This document shows, piece after piece, positions 50,251-59,523 of a DNA stretch of 64,000 nt. The stretch covers positions 62,001-126,000 of the forward strand of contig JAHLKT010000008.1 of the NCBI GenBank assembly GCA_020444545.1, given 5' to 3'. The translations under genes and the position numbers were made by a program. The first letter of the stretch is position 1, and the number at the start of each line of letters is the position of its first letter. Source of the stretch: Desulfarculaceae bacterium. Lineage in GTDB: Bacteria; Desulfobacterota; Desulfarculia; Desulfarculales; Desulfarculaceae. The notes under the pieces were generated by a model. The model was not told the origin of the DNA. It did no database searches and saw only the letters and a list, made by a program, of their open reading frames with translations.

Positions 50251-51783
50251 TCAGCCCTGTTTTTTGAGAAGCTCTTTCTTGATGCGGCCGATGGCGCTTT
50301 TCTCGAAGCCCTCCACGAACACGATGAAGGCGGGGATCTTGAACTCGGCCAGCTTGCCGGAGCACCAGGCGCGGGCCTCCTCCTCGCTGAGCGACGCGCC
50401 GTCAACCAGCTTGATGAAGGCCTTGACCTCTTCCTCGCCGGTGCCCAAATCGCTGGGCACCCCGATCACCGCCGACTCCTCGATGAGCTCGTGCGCGTTC
50501 AAGACCGCCTCGATCTGGGTTGGGCTGATCAGCTCGCCCCGGCGGCGGATCACTTCCTTTTGGCGGCCCACGAAGTGGATGTAGCCCTCGTCGTCGCGCC
50601 AGCCCACGTCGCCGGTGTGAATCCAGCCGTCCCGCTTGGTCTCGGCGGTCTTTTCCGGGTCGCGGTAATACTCCAGCATCACCGCCGGGTTCTTGATGAT
50701 GATCTCGCCCTGCCCGCCCGGGGCCGCCTCCCGTCCCATGGCGTCCACGATGCGCACCGCGTTGTCCACGGACGGGTCGGGGTGCTCCATGGGAACCCCG
50801 ATGGTGCCGGGCTTCCTAGGCATGGTGCCCTCGCGGGGGCCCATGATGGCCATGGTGGATTCGGTGAGGGAGTAGATGGTCTGAATCTTCAGGCCGAAGC
50901 GCTCTTCAAAGGCGGGGTAGATGTCGGGGGGCACGCTGCCCGCCACCATGGTGCGCACCGTGTGCTCGCGGTCGATGGCCATGGGCTCGCGGGCCCACAC
51001 CCAGGGGGTCACCGCCTGCACCAGCACCATGATGGTGGCCTGGTACTCCACCGCCTGCTCGATGATCCGCGAACCGCTGAAGCGCTCCAGAAGGATCAGG
51101 CTGGCCCCGGCGTTCAACACGCCCATGGTGGAATAGACCTGGGCGTTGGCGTGGAACAGGGGGTTGGGGGTCATCACCCGGTCGGCCGCCTGGATGCCCA
51201 CGGTGTAGGCGTAGGACTGGCCGGTGGTCACCCAGCCGTAGTGGCTGTTCAAGACACCCTTGGGCATGCTGGTGGTGCCCGAGGTGTAGATGCACACGCA
51301 GGGGGCCTGCTCGTCCACCGCTATGTCCAGGGGCGAGCCGTCGCCGGTGAGCAGCGCGCCGAACCATTGGTGGCCCGCGGCCTCGCCTTCCGCGCCGGTG
51401 ACGAAGATCGCGCCCAGGGCCTCCTTGGCGCTGGCCTCCACCTGCTCCAGGAGCGGCAAAAACTTGGGCTCCAGGATCATGGCCTTGGCCCCGGAGTGGC
51501 CCAGGATGTAGCCCATCTCCGCCTCGGTGAACACCGGGTTGATGGGCACCGCCACCGCGCCCAGCATGTTCAGGCCGAACCAGGCGTAGAGGAACTCGGG
51601 CGCGTTGGTCTGCATGATGGCCACGAAGTCGCCCGCGCCCACTCCCCGCGCGGCCAGGCCCCGGGCCGCCTGGTTGATGCGCTCGAACATCGTGGCGTAG
51701 GTGATCTCCTGGCCGCCGAAATACAAAAAGACCTTGTCGGGCTGCTCAGTGGCCCGCTGCTGCCAAAGCTGGGGGATGTTCAC
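50251..51783 (-). CDS. Acyl-CoA synthetase (AMP-forming)
   Basis: A 510-residue adenylate-forming ligase that activates a carboxylic acid with ATP and CoA. Motifs: YTSGTTSMPKG near 172, YSLTESTMA near 310, GWIHTGDVGWRDDEGYIHFV near 395 and the C-terminal catalytic Lys in SAIGRIKKELLKK near 500. The GTG start at 51783 lies 2 bp past the epimerase stop. The acid is unknown; it is probably the operon's transported substrate. Confidence 0.9.
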   Translation of the reverse strand: MNIPQLWQQRATEQPDKVFLYFGGQEITYATMFERINQAARGLAARGVGAGDFVAIMQTNAPEFLYAWFGLNMLGAVAVPINPVFTEAEMGYILGHSGAKAMILEPKFLPLLEQVEASAKEALGAIFVTGAEGEAAGHQWFGALLTGDGSPLDIAVDEQAPCVCIYTSGTTSMPKGVLNSHYGWVTTGQSYAYTVGIQAADRVMTPNPLFHANAQVYSTMGVLNAGASLILLERFSGSRIIEQAVEYQATIMVLVQAVTPWVWAREPMAIDREHTVRTMVAGSVPPDIYPAFEERFGLKIQTIYSLTESTMAIMGPREGTMPRKPGTIGVPMEHPDPSVDNAVRIVDAMGREAAPGGQGEIIIKNPAVMLEYYRDPEKTAETKRDGWIHTGDVGWRDDEGYIHFVGRQKEVIRRRGELISPTQIEAVLNAHELIEESAVIGVPSDLGTGEEEVKAFIKLVDGASLSEEEARAWCSGKLAEFKIPAFIVFVEGFEKSAIGRIKKELLKKQG

Positions 51784-51785
51784 GG

Positions 51786-52208
51786 CTAGTCTCCGGTAAT
51801 CTCGCGGGAGCGCTCCACCAGTTCGGTGAGCACGTTCTGGGTGTCGGCCGGTTGCAGGAAGATGATGCGCGAGTCGTCGCCGCCCGGACGGGGGCCGCTG
51901 TCGCGCAGGGCCACGCCCGTGGCCTCGCACTGGGCCATGGCCTCTTCCAGGCTCTCCACCCGGTAGGCGATGTGGTGGAAGCCGGGGCCCTTGTCCTCAA
52001 GGAACTGGCCGATGCGTCCGGCCCCCGGCGCGGTGGGCTCCAACAGCTCCATGAGTACCTCGCCCACCGGCAGGAAGGCGATGCGCACGGAGATGTCCTC
52101 CAGGGTTTCGATCTTGATCGGCTTGAGGCCGAAGGCCTTCTCGAAAAGCTTCAGGGCGGGCTCCAGTTGGTGCACCGCGATCCCGATGTGGTCTATCTTT
52201 TTCAGCAT
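51786..52208 (-). CDS. mce: Methylmalonyl-CoA epimerase
   Basis: A 140-residue VOC-fold metalloenzyme that interconverts (2R)- and (2S)-methylmalonyl-CoA. Metal ligands are H in KKIDHIGIAV, E in VLMELLEP, H in GFHHIAYRVE and E in VLTELVE. It lies between the mutase small subunit and the acyl-CoA ligase, matching a role in the mutase pathway. Confidence 0.9.
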   Translation of the reverse strand: MLKKIDHIGIAVHQLEPALKLFEKAFGLKPIKIETLEDISVRIAFLPVGEVLMELLEPTAPGAGRIGQFLEDKGPGFHHIAYRVESLEEAMAQCEATGVALRDSGPRPGGDDSRIIFLQPADTQNVLTELVERSREITGD

Positions 52209-52224
52209 GATCTTTTTCCCCGCC

Positions 52225-52620
52225 TCAGCGCGGCAGATGTTTTTCCAGGGCCGTGAGGATGCTGGGCAGGCTGGCTCCGGGCCCGAATATTTCCTTGACC
52301 CCCATCTCCTTCAGTTTCCCCGCGTCGTCCGGCGGTATGATGCCTCCGCCGAACACCGGGATGTCCCCGGCCCCCTGCTCCTTGAGCAGGTCCAGGGTCT
52401 TGCCGAAGAGGGTCATGTGCGCCCCCGAGAGGATGCTCAGGCCGATCAGGTCCACATCCTCCTGGATGGCGGTGCTCACTATCTGGGCGGGGGTCACCCG
52501 CCGTCCGGTGTAGATGACCTCGTAGCCCGCGTCCCTCAGGCCCATGGAGACCACCCGCGCCCCCCGGTCGTGGCCGTCCAGGCCCGGCTTGGCCATCAGC
52601 ACCCTATGCTTGCGTGCCAT
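52225..52620 (-). CDS. B12-binding small subunit of acyl-CoA mutase
   Basis: A 131-residue Rossmann-like cobalamin domain with the base-off B12 motif KPGLDGHDRGARV at 12-24 (His ligand), GLSILSGAH near 58 and FGGGIIPPDD near 90. It matches the C-terminal domain of methylmalonyl-CoA mutase as a separate polypeptide. It follows the large subunit after 16 bp. Confidence 0.92.
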   Translation of the reverse strand: MARKHRVLMAKPGLDGHDRGARVVSMGLRDAGYEVIYTGRRVTPAQIVSTAIQEDVDLIGLSILSGAHMTLFGKTLDLLKEQGAGDIPVFGGGIIPPDDAGKLKEMGVKEIFGPGASLPSILTALEKHLPR

Positions 52621-52636
52621 TATTTATGCTCCTCCC

Positions 52637-54310
52637 CTACAGCCCGCTCTCGCGGTACAGGCCGAAGACCTGGCCCATGGTGCCGCAGATCTCGCCAATG
52701 GTGGCGTAGGCCTCCACCGCGGCGGTGATGGCGGGCACGGTGTTGACGCCCTCGCGGGCCGCGGCGGCCACCCCCTCCAGGGCCGCGTCCACCTTGGCCT
52801 GGTCCCGCGAGGCGCGCAGGGCTTTTAGCTTGGCGATCTGGCGCTCCTGGGCCTCTGCCGGGGGCCGGAAGATGGCGATGGGCGGATCATCCTCCTCGGT
52901 GAAGGCGTTGACCCCCACCACCACCTGCTCGCCCGCGTCCACCTTGGTCTGCCACTCGTAGGCGGTCTCGTCGATGGCCCGGCGGAACCACTGGTTGTCG
53001 ATGCACTTGACCGCGCCGCCTTGGCTCTCCACCTCGGCCAGGAGCTCGCGCACCTTGGCCTCGATCTGCTCGGTGAGGCTCTCCAAGAAGTAGGAGCCGC
53101 CCAGGGGGTCGATGGTGTCGGCCAGGCCGGTCTCGTGGGCGATGATCTGCTGGGTGCGCAGGGCCAGCTTCACCGACTCCTCGGTGGGGGTGCAGAAGGC
53201 CTCATCGTAGGAGCAGGGGAACAGGCTCTGGCAACCGCCCAGCACCCCGGCCAAACACTCGATGGCCACCCGCACCACGTTGTTCATGGGCTGCTGGGCG
53301 GTGAGGGTGCTGCCCGCGGTGAAGTTAACCAGGCTCAGGCCCAGCTTGTCCGGGTCGCTCACCCCGTAGCGCTCCTTGGCCAGGCGGGCCCAGAGGCGGC
53401 GCATAACCCGGAACTTGGCGATCTCCTCCATGAAGTTCATGTTGCAGCTCATGAAGGCCGAGAGCTGAGGCAGCACCGCATCCAGGTTTGCCCCCCGCCG
53501 GGCCACCTCATCCAGATAGGCCAGGCCGTCGGCCAGGCTGAAGGCCACCTCCTGCACCGCGTCCGAGCCCGCCTCCCTCAGGTGGTAGCCGCACAGGGTG
53601 AGCGGCAGCCAGTTGGGATGGTGGTTGGCGCAGTACTCGATGAGGTCGCAGCTCAGGCGCAGCGAGGGCTCGGGCGGGTAGATGTAGGTGCCCCGGGAGA
53701 TGAACTCCTTGAGGATGTCGTTCTGGATGCGCAGGGTGATCTGGTCGGGGTCCACCCCCTGCTTCTTGGCCAGGGCGATGAACATGGCCAGGCCCACCAC
53801 GCTCATGGCGTTGGCCACCAACGATATCTGGCGGGGCTGGTCCAGGGGGATGCCCTCGAACACCGTCTCCAGGTCTTGCAGCGAATCCAGGGCCACCCCG
53901 ATGCGCCCCACCTCGCCGTCGGCCAGGGGGTCGTCCGAGTCCAGGCCCAGCTGGGTGGGCAGGTCCAGGGCGATGGAGATGCCCGCCCCGCCCTGGGCCA
54001 GGAGGTAGCGGTAGCGCTTGTTGGCCTCGGCCGCGTCGCCGAAACCGGCGTACTGCATGAACAGCCAGGGAGCCGCGCGGTAGCCCAGGGGGTCCTTGCC
54101 CCGGGTGAAGGGGAAGCGGCCCGGGAAACCCAGGTCCTCCACGTAGTCCTGGCCCGCCGCCTCCACGTCCAAGGGCGTGTAGAGCCGCTTCACCGGGATG
54201 CCCGAGGGCGTGGCGAAGCTGTCCTTGCGCTCGCCCCGGGCCTGGAGCGCCTTGGCCACCGGCCCCTCTTCCCACAGGCTCAGTTGTTCGCCTAGTCGGT
54301 CTTTGCTCAT
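52637..54310 (-). CDS. Acyl-CoA mutase large subunit (methylmalonyl-CoA mutase family)
   Basis: A 557-residue TIM-barrel subunit that rearranges acyl-CoA carbon skeletons using adenosylcobalamin. The substrate region reads [20 protein letters not shown] rather than the usual TIRQYAGF; the Tyr is kept, but Thr and Arg before it are replaced. [12 protein letters not shown] near 200 keeps the Arg associated with the methylmalonyl carboxylate, and GYHLREAGS near 235 keeps the His. So methylmalonyl-CoA is possible, but a different substrate is open. Starts with [15 protein letters not shown]. Confidence 0.88.
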   Translation of the reverse strand: MSKDRLGEQLSLWEEGPVAKALQARGERKDSFATPSGIPVKRLYTPLDVEAAGQDYVEDLGFPGRFPFTRGKDPLGYRAAPWLFMQYAGFGDAAEANKRYRYLLAQGGAGISIALDLPTQLGLDSDDPLADGEVGRIGVALDSLQDLETVFEGIPLDQPRQISLVANAMSVVGLAMFIALAKKQGVDPDQITLRIQNDILKEFISRGTYIYPPEPSLRLSCDLIEYCANHHPNWLPLTLCGYHLREAGSDAVQEVAFSLADGLAYLDEVARRGANLDAVLPQLSAFMSCNMNFMEEIAKFRVMRRLWARLAKERYGVSDPDKLGLSLVNFTAGSTLTAQQPMNNVVRVAIECLAGVLGGCQSLFPCSYDEAFCTPTEESVKLALRTQQIIAHETGLADTIDPLGGSYFLESLTEQIEAKVRELLAEVESQGGAVKCIDNQWFRRAIDETAYEWQTKVDAGEQVVVGVNAFTEEDDPPIAIFRPPAEAQERQIAKLKALRASRDQAKVDAALEGVAAAAREGVNTVPAITAAVEAYATIGEICGTMGQVFGLYRESGL

Positions 54311-54357
54311 GGCGTCTTTCTCTATAAGGCGGGCCGAGGGTTCACGGCCCGCCGGTC

Positions 54358-55131
54358 TCAGGCGGAGAAGACTCCGCCGTTCACGTCCAGGGTGACCCCC
54401 ACCACGAAGCCGGCCTCGGCCGAGCAGAGGTAGAGCACCGCGCCCACGATCTCGCCGACCTCGGGCAAACGGCCCATGGGGATGCCCGCGATGAACTGGG
54501 CCCGCTGCTCGTCGGTCTTGCGCTCGTCCCACATCTTCTGGATGCGCGCGCCGCTCAGCACCAGGGCCGGGGCCACCGCGTTAACGTTGATGCCGAAGGG
54601 AGCCAGCTCCTGGCCCACGTGGCGGGTCAGGGCGATGATGCCGCCCTTGGCGGCCACGTACTGCACCGGGGTGAACTTGCCCCCGGCGCGGGCGGTGATG
54701 GAGCTGAGGTTCACGATCTTGCCCGAGCGGGCCTGCTTCATTATCCTGGCCGCCGCCCGGGTGCACAGGAAAGTGCCCTTGAGGTTGAGCTCCACCACCT
54801 TGTCCCAGTCGGCGGTCTCCACCTCGTCTACCGGGGCCTGGGGCACGCCCATGCTGCCCCCGGCGTTGTTTATCAGGATGTCCAGGGAGCCCCACTTGCT
54901 CAGGGCTGCGTCCATCAGGGCCTGAACCGAGGCCTCGTCGGTCACGTCGCAGGCCAGGCCCATGGCCTCGCCGCCATTGGCGCATATCTCCGCCGCCGCC
55001 GCCGAGGCCAGGGCCCCGTCCACATCGGCCAGGAGCACCCGCGCCCCCTCGGCGGCCAGGGCCGCCCCGAAGGCGCTGCCGAAGCCGCCGCCCCCGCCGG
55101 TGACCACGGCGGTCTTGTCCTTGAAGCGCAT
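54358..55131 (-). CDS. SDR family oxidoreductase
   Basis: A 257-residue short-chain dehydrogenase. NAD(P) motif TGGGGGFGSAFG at 11-22, NNAGGSMG near 88, catalytic Ser in NLSSITARA near 142 and Tyr/Lys in YVAAKGG near 157. An Asp after the second strand (LLADVDG) suggests NAD rather than NADP. It probably oxidises a hydroxyacyl-CoA or related alcohol of the operon's pathway. Confidence 0.87.
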   Translation of the reverse strand: MRFKDKTAVVTGGGGGFGSAFGAALAAEGARVLLADVDGALASAAAAEICANGGEAMGLACDVTDEASVQALMDAALSKWGSLDILINNAGGSMGVPQAPVDEVETADWDKVVELNLKGTFLCTRAAARIMKQARSGKIVNLSSITARAGGKFTPVQYVAAKGGIIALTRHVGQELAPFGINVNAVAPALVLSGARIQKMWDERKTDEQRAQFIAGIPMGRLPEVGEIVGAVLYLCSAEAGFVVGVTLDVNGGVFSA

Positions 55132-55144
55132 CGCAAGTCCCTCC

Positions 55145-57184
55145 TTAGTCGTCCAGCCAGGGCATGGGCGGCAGGGGCACCTCCAGGGCGTACTCGAACA
55201 GGAACTTGATCGCCACCGGGGCCACGATGGCCAGGGGCACGATCAGCTTGGGGTTGCGCTCGCCCAGCAGGTAGCAGAAGCCCAGGATGCCGGCCACCGA
55301 GGAGATCATGAAGCCCAGGAGATCCAGGCCCAGCAGATACAGGCCCATGCCGCCCACATAGGCGCTCACCCGCCTGACCGCGGTGATCTTCACCTGCGAG
55401 TAGCCCAGCGTGCTCCGCTTGCGCCACTGGTTGAACGCCAGGCACACGCAGAGCACGCTGCCCAGCAGGAGCAGGGTGTTGGGGAACAACAGGGCCGAGA
55501 CCCCGAAGCCGCCCGGCGTCTCGATCTGGCTGGGGAAGAGATAGAAGTAGCACCAGCCGAACACGGCCAGGATGACCAGGGTGCCGGTGATCTGGAAGAC
55601 GAAGTTGGAGACCCGCACGTGGCCTTCCACCTTTTCCGGCACCGCCGGTTCCAGGTGGGTGGTGGCCTCGCAGGCGGCCGCGTCGGCCTCGGCCTTGCGC
55701 TCGCGGTGGCGGAAACGGCTGTAGAGAATGGTGCCCACCGAGAGGAAGGTGAAGATCCACAGGCCGATGGACAGGGGGCTCTCGAACAGGAAGCCGTAGT
55801 GCCCCTGGCTGATCTGCATGGCCCGCCGGAAGTTGTCTTCGAGCAGCGGCCCCAGGATGAAGCCGATGAGGAAGGTGGCCCGGGGGAAGTTGAGCTTGTT
55901 CAGGGCGTAGCCGATGAGCCCGAAGGTGAAGGCCACCCCCACGTCGAACAGGCTCTGGTTGAAGGCGTAGGAGCCCACCGCGCACAGCACCAGCATCAGG
56001 GGGAAGATCACCGTGACCCGGAGCGAGGCCGCCCGGGTGAACACCGGCAAAAGCCCCCGCGCGATGCAGTAGAGCAGCATGTTGGCCATGAGCAGGCCGG
56101 CGTACACGCCGTAGACCACGTTGGGCGCCTCTTGGAAGATCAAGGGCCCGGGGGTCAGGTCGTGGATGAGGAAGGCCCCCACCAGGATGGCCGCCTCCAC
56201 GTCGCCGGGCACGCCCAGGCCCAGCAGGGGCACCAGGTTGGCCCCGCTCACCGCGTTGTTGCCCGACTCCGCCCCGGCGATGCCCTCCACCGAGCCGTGG
56301 CCGAACTCCTCGCGGTGCTTACTCTGCCGCCAGGCGGCGTCGTAGCCCATGAAGGCGCCCAAGGTGGGTCCCAGGCCGGGGATGATGCCGATGCAGGTGC
56401 CCAAGAGCGAGCCGCTGACCATGGGCCGCACCATGAGCTTCCAGTCGCGCCGGGTGATGCGGGTGTCGTCCTTGCAGGTGGGCGGCGGGATATGGGCCTG
56501 CACCTGGCGCACCCGCTGTTCGTACTGGGCCATGATCTCGGGGATGGTCAACAGGCCGATCAGCATGGGGATCAGGCTGATGCCGTCCACCAGCTCGTTC
56601 AGGTCGAAGGTGAGCCGGGGCAGCGAGGTGCTGGGGTCCAGGCCGATCAGAGCGATCAGGAGCCCCATGACCGCCGTGATCAGGCCCTTCAACAGGCTCT
56701 TGCCCGAGGCCGGGCCCACGATGGTCAGGGCCATGACCGCCACCGCGGTGAACTCGCCGGGGCCGAACTGCAAGGCCACCCGGGCCAGGTTCACCGCCAG
56801 GAGGATCAGGATGATGTCGGAGAAGGTGTCGCCGATCACCGAGGCGGTCAGGGAAATTTTCAGAGCTTTGATGGCCTTGCCCGCTTTGGCCAGGGCATGG
56901 CCGTCGGCTACAGTGGCCGCGGCCGCCGATGTTCCCGGCGCGCACAGCAATATGGCCGATATGGAGCCGCCGAAGATGCCGCCCTTGTAGGCCCCCATGA
57001 GCATCATCAGGCTGGGGATGGGGGGAAGGGTCAGGGTGAGGGGGATGACCATGGCGATGCCCATGGTGGCCGTGAGCCCGGGTATGGAGCCCAACACGAT
57101 GCCCGCCGCCACCCCGCAGACCAGATAGATCAGGTTGGCGGGGGCCAGCACATCCGCGAATCCGTTTAGCAGTAATTCAAGCAT
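55145..57184 (-). CDS. Tripartite tricarboxylate transporter, TctA-TctB fusion
   Basis: A 679-residue membrane protein. Residues ~1-495 are a full TctA permease, with about 12 helices and the repeat GIVLGSIPGLTATMGIAMVI near 29 and GTCIGIIPGLGPTLGAFMGY near 262. After a charged linker (~485-520), four helices (~525-675) match the small TctB subunit. The two are normally separate genes, so this is a fusion in the order A-B. Its binding protein TctC is encoded upstream at 57391. Confidence 0.9.
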   Translation of the reverse strand: MLELLLNGFADVLAPANLIYLVCGVAAGIVLGSIPGLTATMGIAMVIPLTLTLPPIPSLMMLMGAYKGGIFGGSISAILLCAPGTSAAAATVADGHALAKAGKAIKALKISLTASVIGDTFSDIILILLAVNLARVALQFGPGEFTAVAVMALTIVGPASGKSLLKGLITAVMGLLIALIGLDPSTSLPRLTFDLNELVDGISLIPMLIGLLTIPEIMAQYEQRVRQVQAHIPPPTCKDDTRITRRDWKLMVRPMVSGSLLGTCIGIIPGLGPTLGAFMGYDAAWRQSKHREEFGHGSVEGIAGAESGNNAVSGANLVPLLGLGVPGDVEAAILVGAFLIHDLTPGPLIFQEAPNVVYGVYAGLLMANMLLYCIARGLLPVFTRAASLRVTVIFPLMLVLCAVGSYAFNQSLFDVGVAFTFGLIGYALNKLNFPRATFLIGFILGPLLEDNFRRAMQISQGHYGFLFESPLSIGLWIFTFLSVGTILYSRFRHRERKAEADAAACEATTHLEPAVPEKVEGHVRVSNFVFQITGTLVILAVFGWCYFYLFPSQIETPGGFGVSALLFPNTLLLLGSVLCVCLAFNQWRKRSTLGYSQVKITAVRRVSAYVGGMGLYLLGLDLLGFMISSVAGILGFCYLLGERNPKLIVPLAIVAPVAIKFLFEYALEVPLPPMPWLDD

Positions 57185-57390
57185 GGCTATCTCGCAGGCC
57201 CCTGCCGGGGCCCCTTAGCGGCCGCGAATCCTTGGTTTAAGAATAAGGGTGATCCCTCGCCTGGTGACCCAGGGGAGGGAACTCCGCCCTGGGGGGCCGG
57301 GTTCCGGGGCGGCCGGAAACGGCGGGCGGAGAAAATGGTTTTGCGTTGCTTCAGCGGCAAGGAACCACCCATGCGTGCATCAGGTCCGGG

Positions 57391-58362
57391 TTACTTCTTG
57401 CCCAGGCCCAAGGCCTTCAGGTCGCGGCCCATCTCGTCGTAGCCCTTGAGGCAGAACTTCTCGTAATCCGGGCCGCTCATGAACATGGGGGCCATGCCCA
57501 GATCCACCATCTTCTTCTGGATGACCTTGTCGGCCACGGCGGCCTTGAAGGCGGCCTGCAGCTTGGCGCGGCGGTCGGCCTTGATGCCGGCAGGAGCGGC
57601 GAAGCCCAGCCAGGAGTCGATGTCGGTCTTGTAGCCCAGCTCCCGCAGGGTGGGCACGTCGGGCAGCAGAGGCCAGCGCACCGGCGAGCAGGAGGCCAGC
57701 ATACGCATCTGGCCGGTCTTCACCTGGGGAGCGATGTCCATGGGGTTGCCCACGATCAGGTCCACGTGGCCGCCCAAGAGGGCCACGGTGGTCTCCTTGC
57801 CCGACTTGTAGCGGACCCAGACCACGTTATCCATCTTCTTGCCGGTGACCGCGGCCAGGCGGGGGAAGATGAGGTACTGCACCGGGCTGGGGGTGGCCAT
57901 GGTGATGCGCTTGCCGCTCTCGATGGCCTTCATCAGGTCGCCGAAGGTCTTGTAGGGGCTGTCGGCCTTTACCGCGATGCCGTAGAGATAGCGGCACACG
58001 CCGGCGATGAAGGCGAAGTCCTTGATCTTGTAGTTGACCTTCATCAGGTGGGGCGCCACGCCCATGGGCGAGAAGCTGGTCACGCCGATGGTGTAGCCGT
58101 TGGGCTTGCGGGTGGCCAGGTAGGTGGGGCCCACGGTTCCGCCGCCGCCGGCCTTGTTGACCACGGTGATGGGCTGGCCCAGGGGCTTCTCGGCAACTGA
58201 GCAGAGCAGGCGGCTGGTCAGGTCGGTGGTGCCGCCCGCGCCGTAGTTGACGATGAAGGTGATGGGTTTGTCGGGGTACTTGGCCAGAGCCGCGCCGCCG
58301 CCCAAAAGCAGCATGAGCATGGCGGCCAAGGCCATGAAAGTTGCCAATCTGAAGCTCCGCAT
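57391..58362 (-). CDS. TctC-type substrate-binding protein of the TTT transporter
   Basis: A 323-residue periplasmic binding protein with signal peptide (ATFMALAAMLMLLLGGGAAL, residues 7-26) and the family's opening YPDKPITFIVNYGAGGTTDL near 29-48. It captures a carboxylate and delivers it to the TctA-TctB fusion. The 206-bp gap to the permease gene holds no seen gene. The substrate is unknown; the family takes citrate, terephthalate, glutamate and many aromatic or aliphatic acids. Confidence 0.9.
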   Translation of the reverse strand: MRSFRLATFMALAAMLMLLLGGGAALAKYPDKPITFIVNYGAGGTTDLTSRLLCSVAEKPLGQPITVVNKAGGGGTVGPTYLATRKPNGYTIGVTSFSPMGVAPHLMKVNYKIKDFAFIAGVCRYLYGIAVKADSPYKTFGDLMKAIESGKRITMATPSPVQYLIFPRLAAVTGKKMDNVVWVRYKSGKETTVALLGGHVDLIVGNPMDIAPQVKTGQMRMLASCSPVRWPLLPDVPTLRELGYKTDIDSWLGFAAPAGIKADRRAKLQAAFKAAVADKVIQKKMVDLGMAPMFMSGPDYEKFCLKGYDEMGRDLKALGLGKK

Positions 58363-58455
58363 TATCCTCTCCTTTGTTATGCGGTTTTACCAACCCGCCT
58401 TATTGCCAAGGCGATAAGTCTCCCTCTCCCACGGGCCGGAACTCCCGGCCCGGTT

Positions 58456-59421
58456 TCACACCAGGCGTTTTTTCTCCAGGCAGAACCCCACGGCCTGCAT
58501 GATCCGGAGCATGTAGCGGTCGCGCTCCTTGCATACCTCGGCATAGGGGCGGCCGGAGTAGTCGTAGAAGCCCTTGCCGCTCTTGGCCCCCAGCTCGCCC
58601 TTGTCCAGGTGCTCGTAGAGCGCCTTGGGGCGATCCTCGATGGGCGGATCGAAGAACTCCTTGTCCAACAGGTTGCGCGCGCTCAGGTCCAGGCCGGTGA
58701 AGTCCACCCGCTGCACCAGGCCCAGGAGCATCATGCGTGGGGCTATGGAGGCCTTCACCGCCAGGTCCAGGTCCTCGGGGCTCACGTAGCCCTCTTCCAG
58801 CAAAAAGAAAACCTCGCGGTTCAGGTGCCTTTGCAGCCGGTTGATCAAAAAGCCCGGCACGTAGCGCTCGATCTCCACCGGCAGCTTGCCCAGCTTCCTG
58901 AGCAGGGCCAGGGTCAGCTCCACGGTGGCCGGGTCCACCCCCGGGTCCTTGACCACCTCCACCAGGGGGATGATGTGGGGCGGGGCGAACCAGTGGGCGA
59001 TGATCGAGCGGGGCAAAAGCTCCGGCGGGGCCAGGGGGTAGATGTTCAGGGTGGAGGTGTTGCTCCACAGCAGAGCGTGGCTCGGCGCGTTGGCTAGGAC
59101 TTCCGCGAAGACCTGGGTTTTCACCTCGCGGTTTTCCAGCACCGCCTCCACCACGATGTCCGCCGAGGCCACCGCCTCGGCGATGGAGCCCGCGTAGGTG
59201 ACGCGCCCGGCGGCGGCCTCGGCCTCGGCCGGGTCCAGGCCGGTCAGATCCACCAGGTTTTCCAGGGTGGCGGCGATGGTGGCCGCGCAGATCTCGGCCG
59301 CCTCGGGGCGGGGATCATAGCCCACCACCGGGTAGCCGCCCTGGGCAAAGGCCAGAGCCAGGCCCGGGCCCATGGTGCCCAGGCCGATCACCGCGATGCT
59401 TTTCACTTGCTCCAGGTTCAT
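58456..59421 (-). CDS. 3-hydroxyacyl-CoA dehydrogenase
   Basis: A 321-residue NAD-dependent enzyme. The Rossmann motif IAVIGLGTMGPGLALAFAQG lies at about 8-27, the catalytic His in SIIAHWFAPPHIIPLVEVV near 148, and ERYVPGFLINRLQRHLNREV near 185 is the family signature. The ATG at 59421 follows GGGGAAGTG; a longer frame crosses the LacI operator. First gene of the long operon, 102 bp downstream of the regulator gene. Confidence 0.88.
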   Translation of the reverse strand: MNLEQVKSIAVIGLGTMGPGLALAFAQGGYPVVGYDPRPEAAEICAATIAATLENLVDLTGLDPAEAEAAAGRVTYAGSIAEAVASADIVVEAVLENREVKTQVFAEVLANAPSHALLWSNTSTLNIYPLAPPELLPRSIIAHWFAPPHIIPLVEVVKDPGVDPATVELTLALLRKLGKLPVEIERYVPGFLINRLQRHLNREVFFLLEEGYVSPEDLDLAVKASIAPRMMLLGLVQRVDFTGLDLSARNLLDKEFFDPPIEDRPKALYEHLDKGELGAKSGKGFYDYSGRPYAEVCKERDRYMLRIMQAVGFCLEKKRLV

Positions 59422-59448
59422 GCTTTCACTTCCCCACGGTACGTATCC

Positions 59449-59460
59449 GCAAACGTTTGC
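59449..59460. promoter_or_regulatory. LacI-family operator, site 1
   Basis: Perfect palindrome GCAAACGTTTGC, 28 bp before the hydroxyacyl-CoA dehydrogenase start. It has the central CG typical of LacI/GalR operators and is identical to site 2. Confidence 0.8.
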
Positions 59461-59523
59461 AGCCGAGTGCAAAATTTTTTCATGCCTTGCGGCCCCTGCG
59501 CCGCCCCCCTTGTCGCCGGCGGC

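Noticed and set aside
48911-51789. Long + strand frames opposite the thiolase and acyl-CoA ligase genes
   Set aside because: Antisense to genes with complete catalytic motifs; no independent support.
54962-57169. 735-residue + strand open frame
   Set aside because: Antisense to the TctA-TctB fusion, no ribosome site and no fold; a GC shadow.
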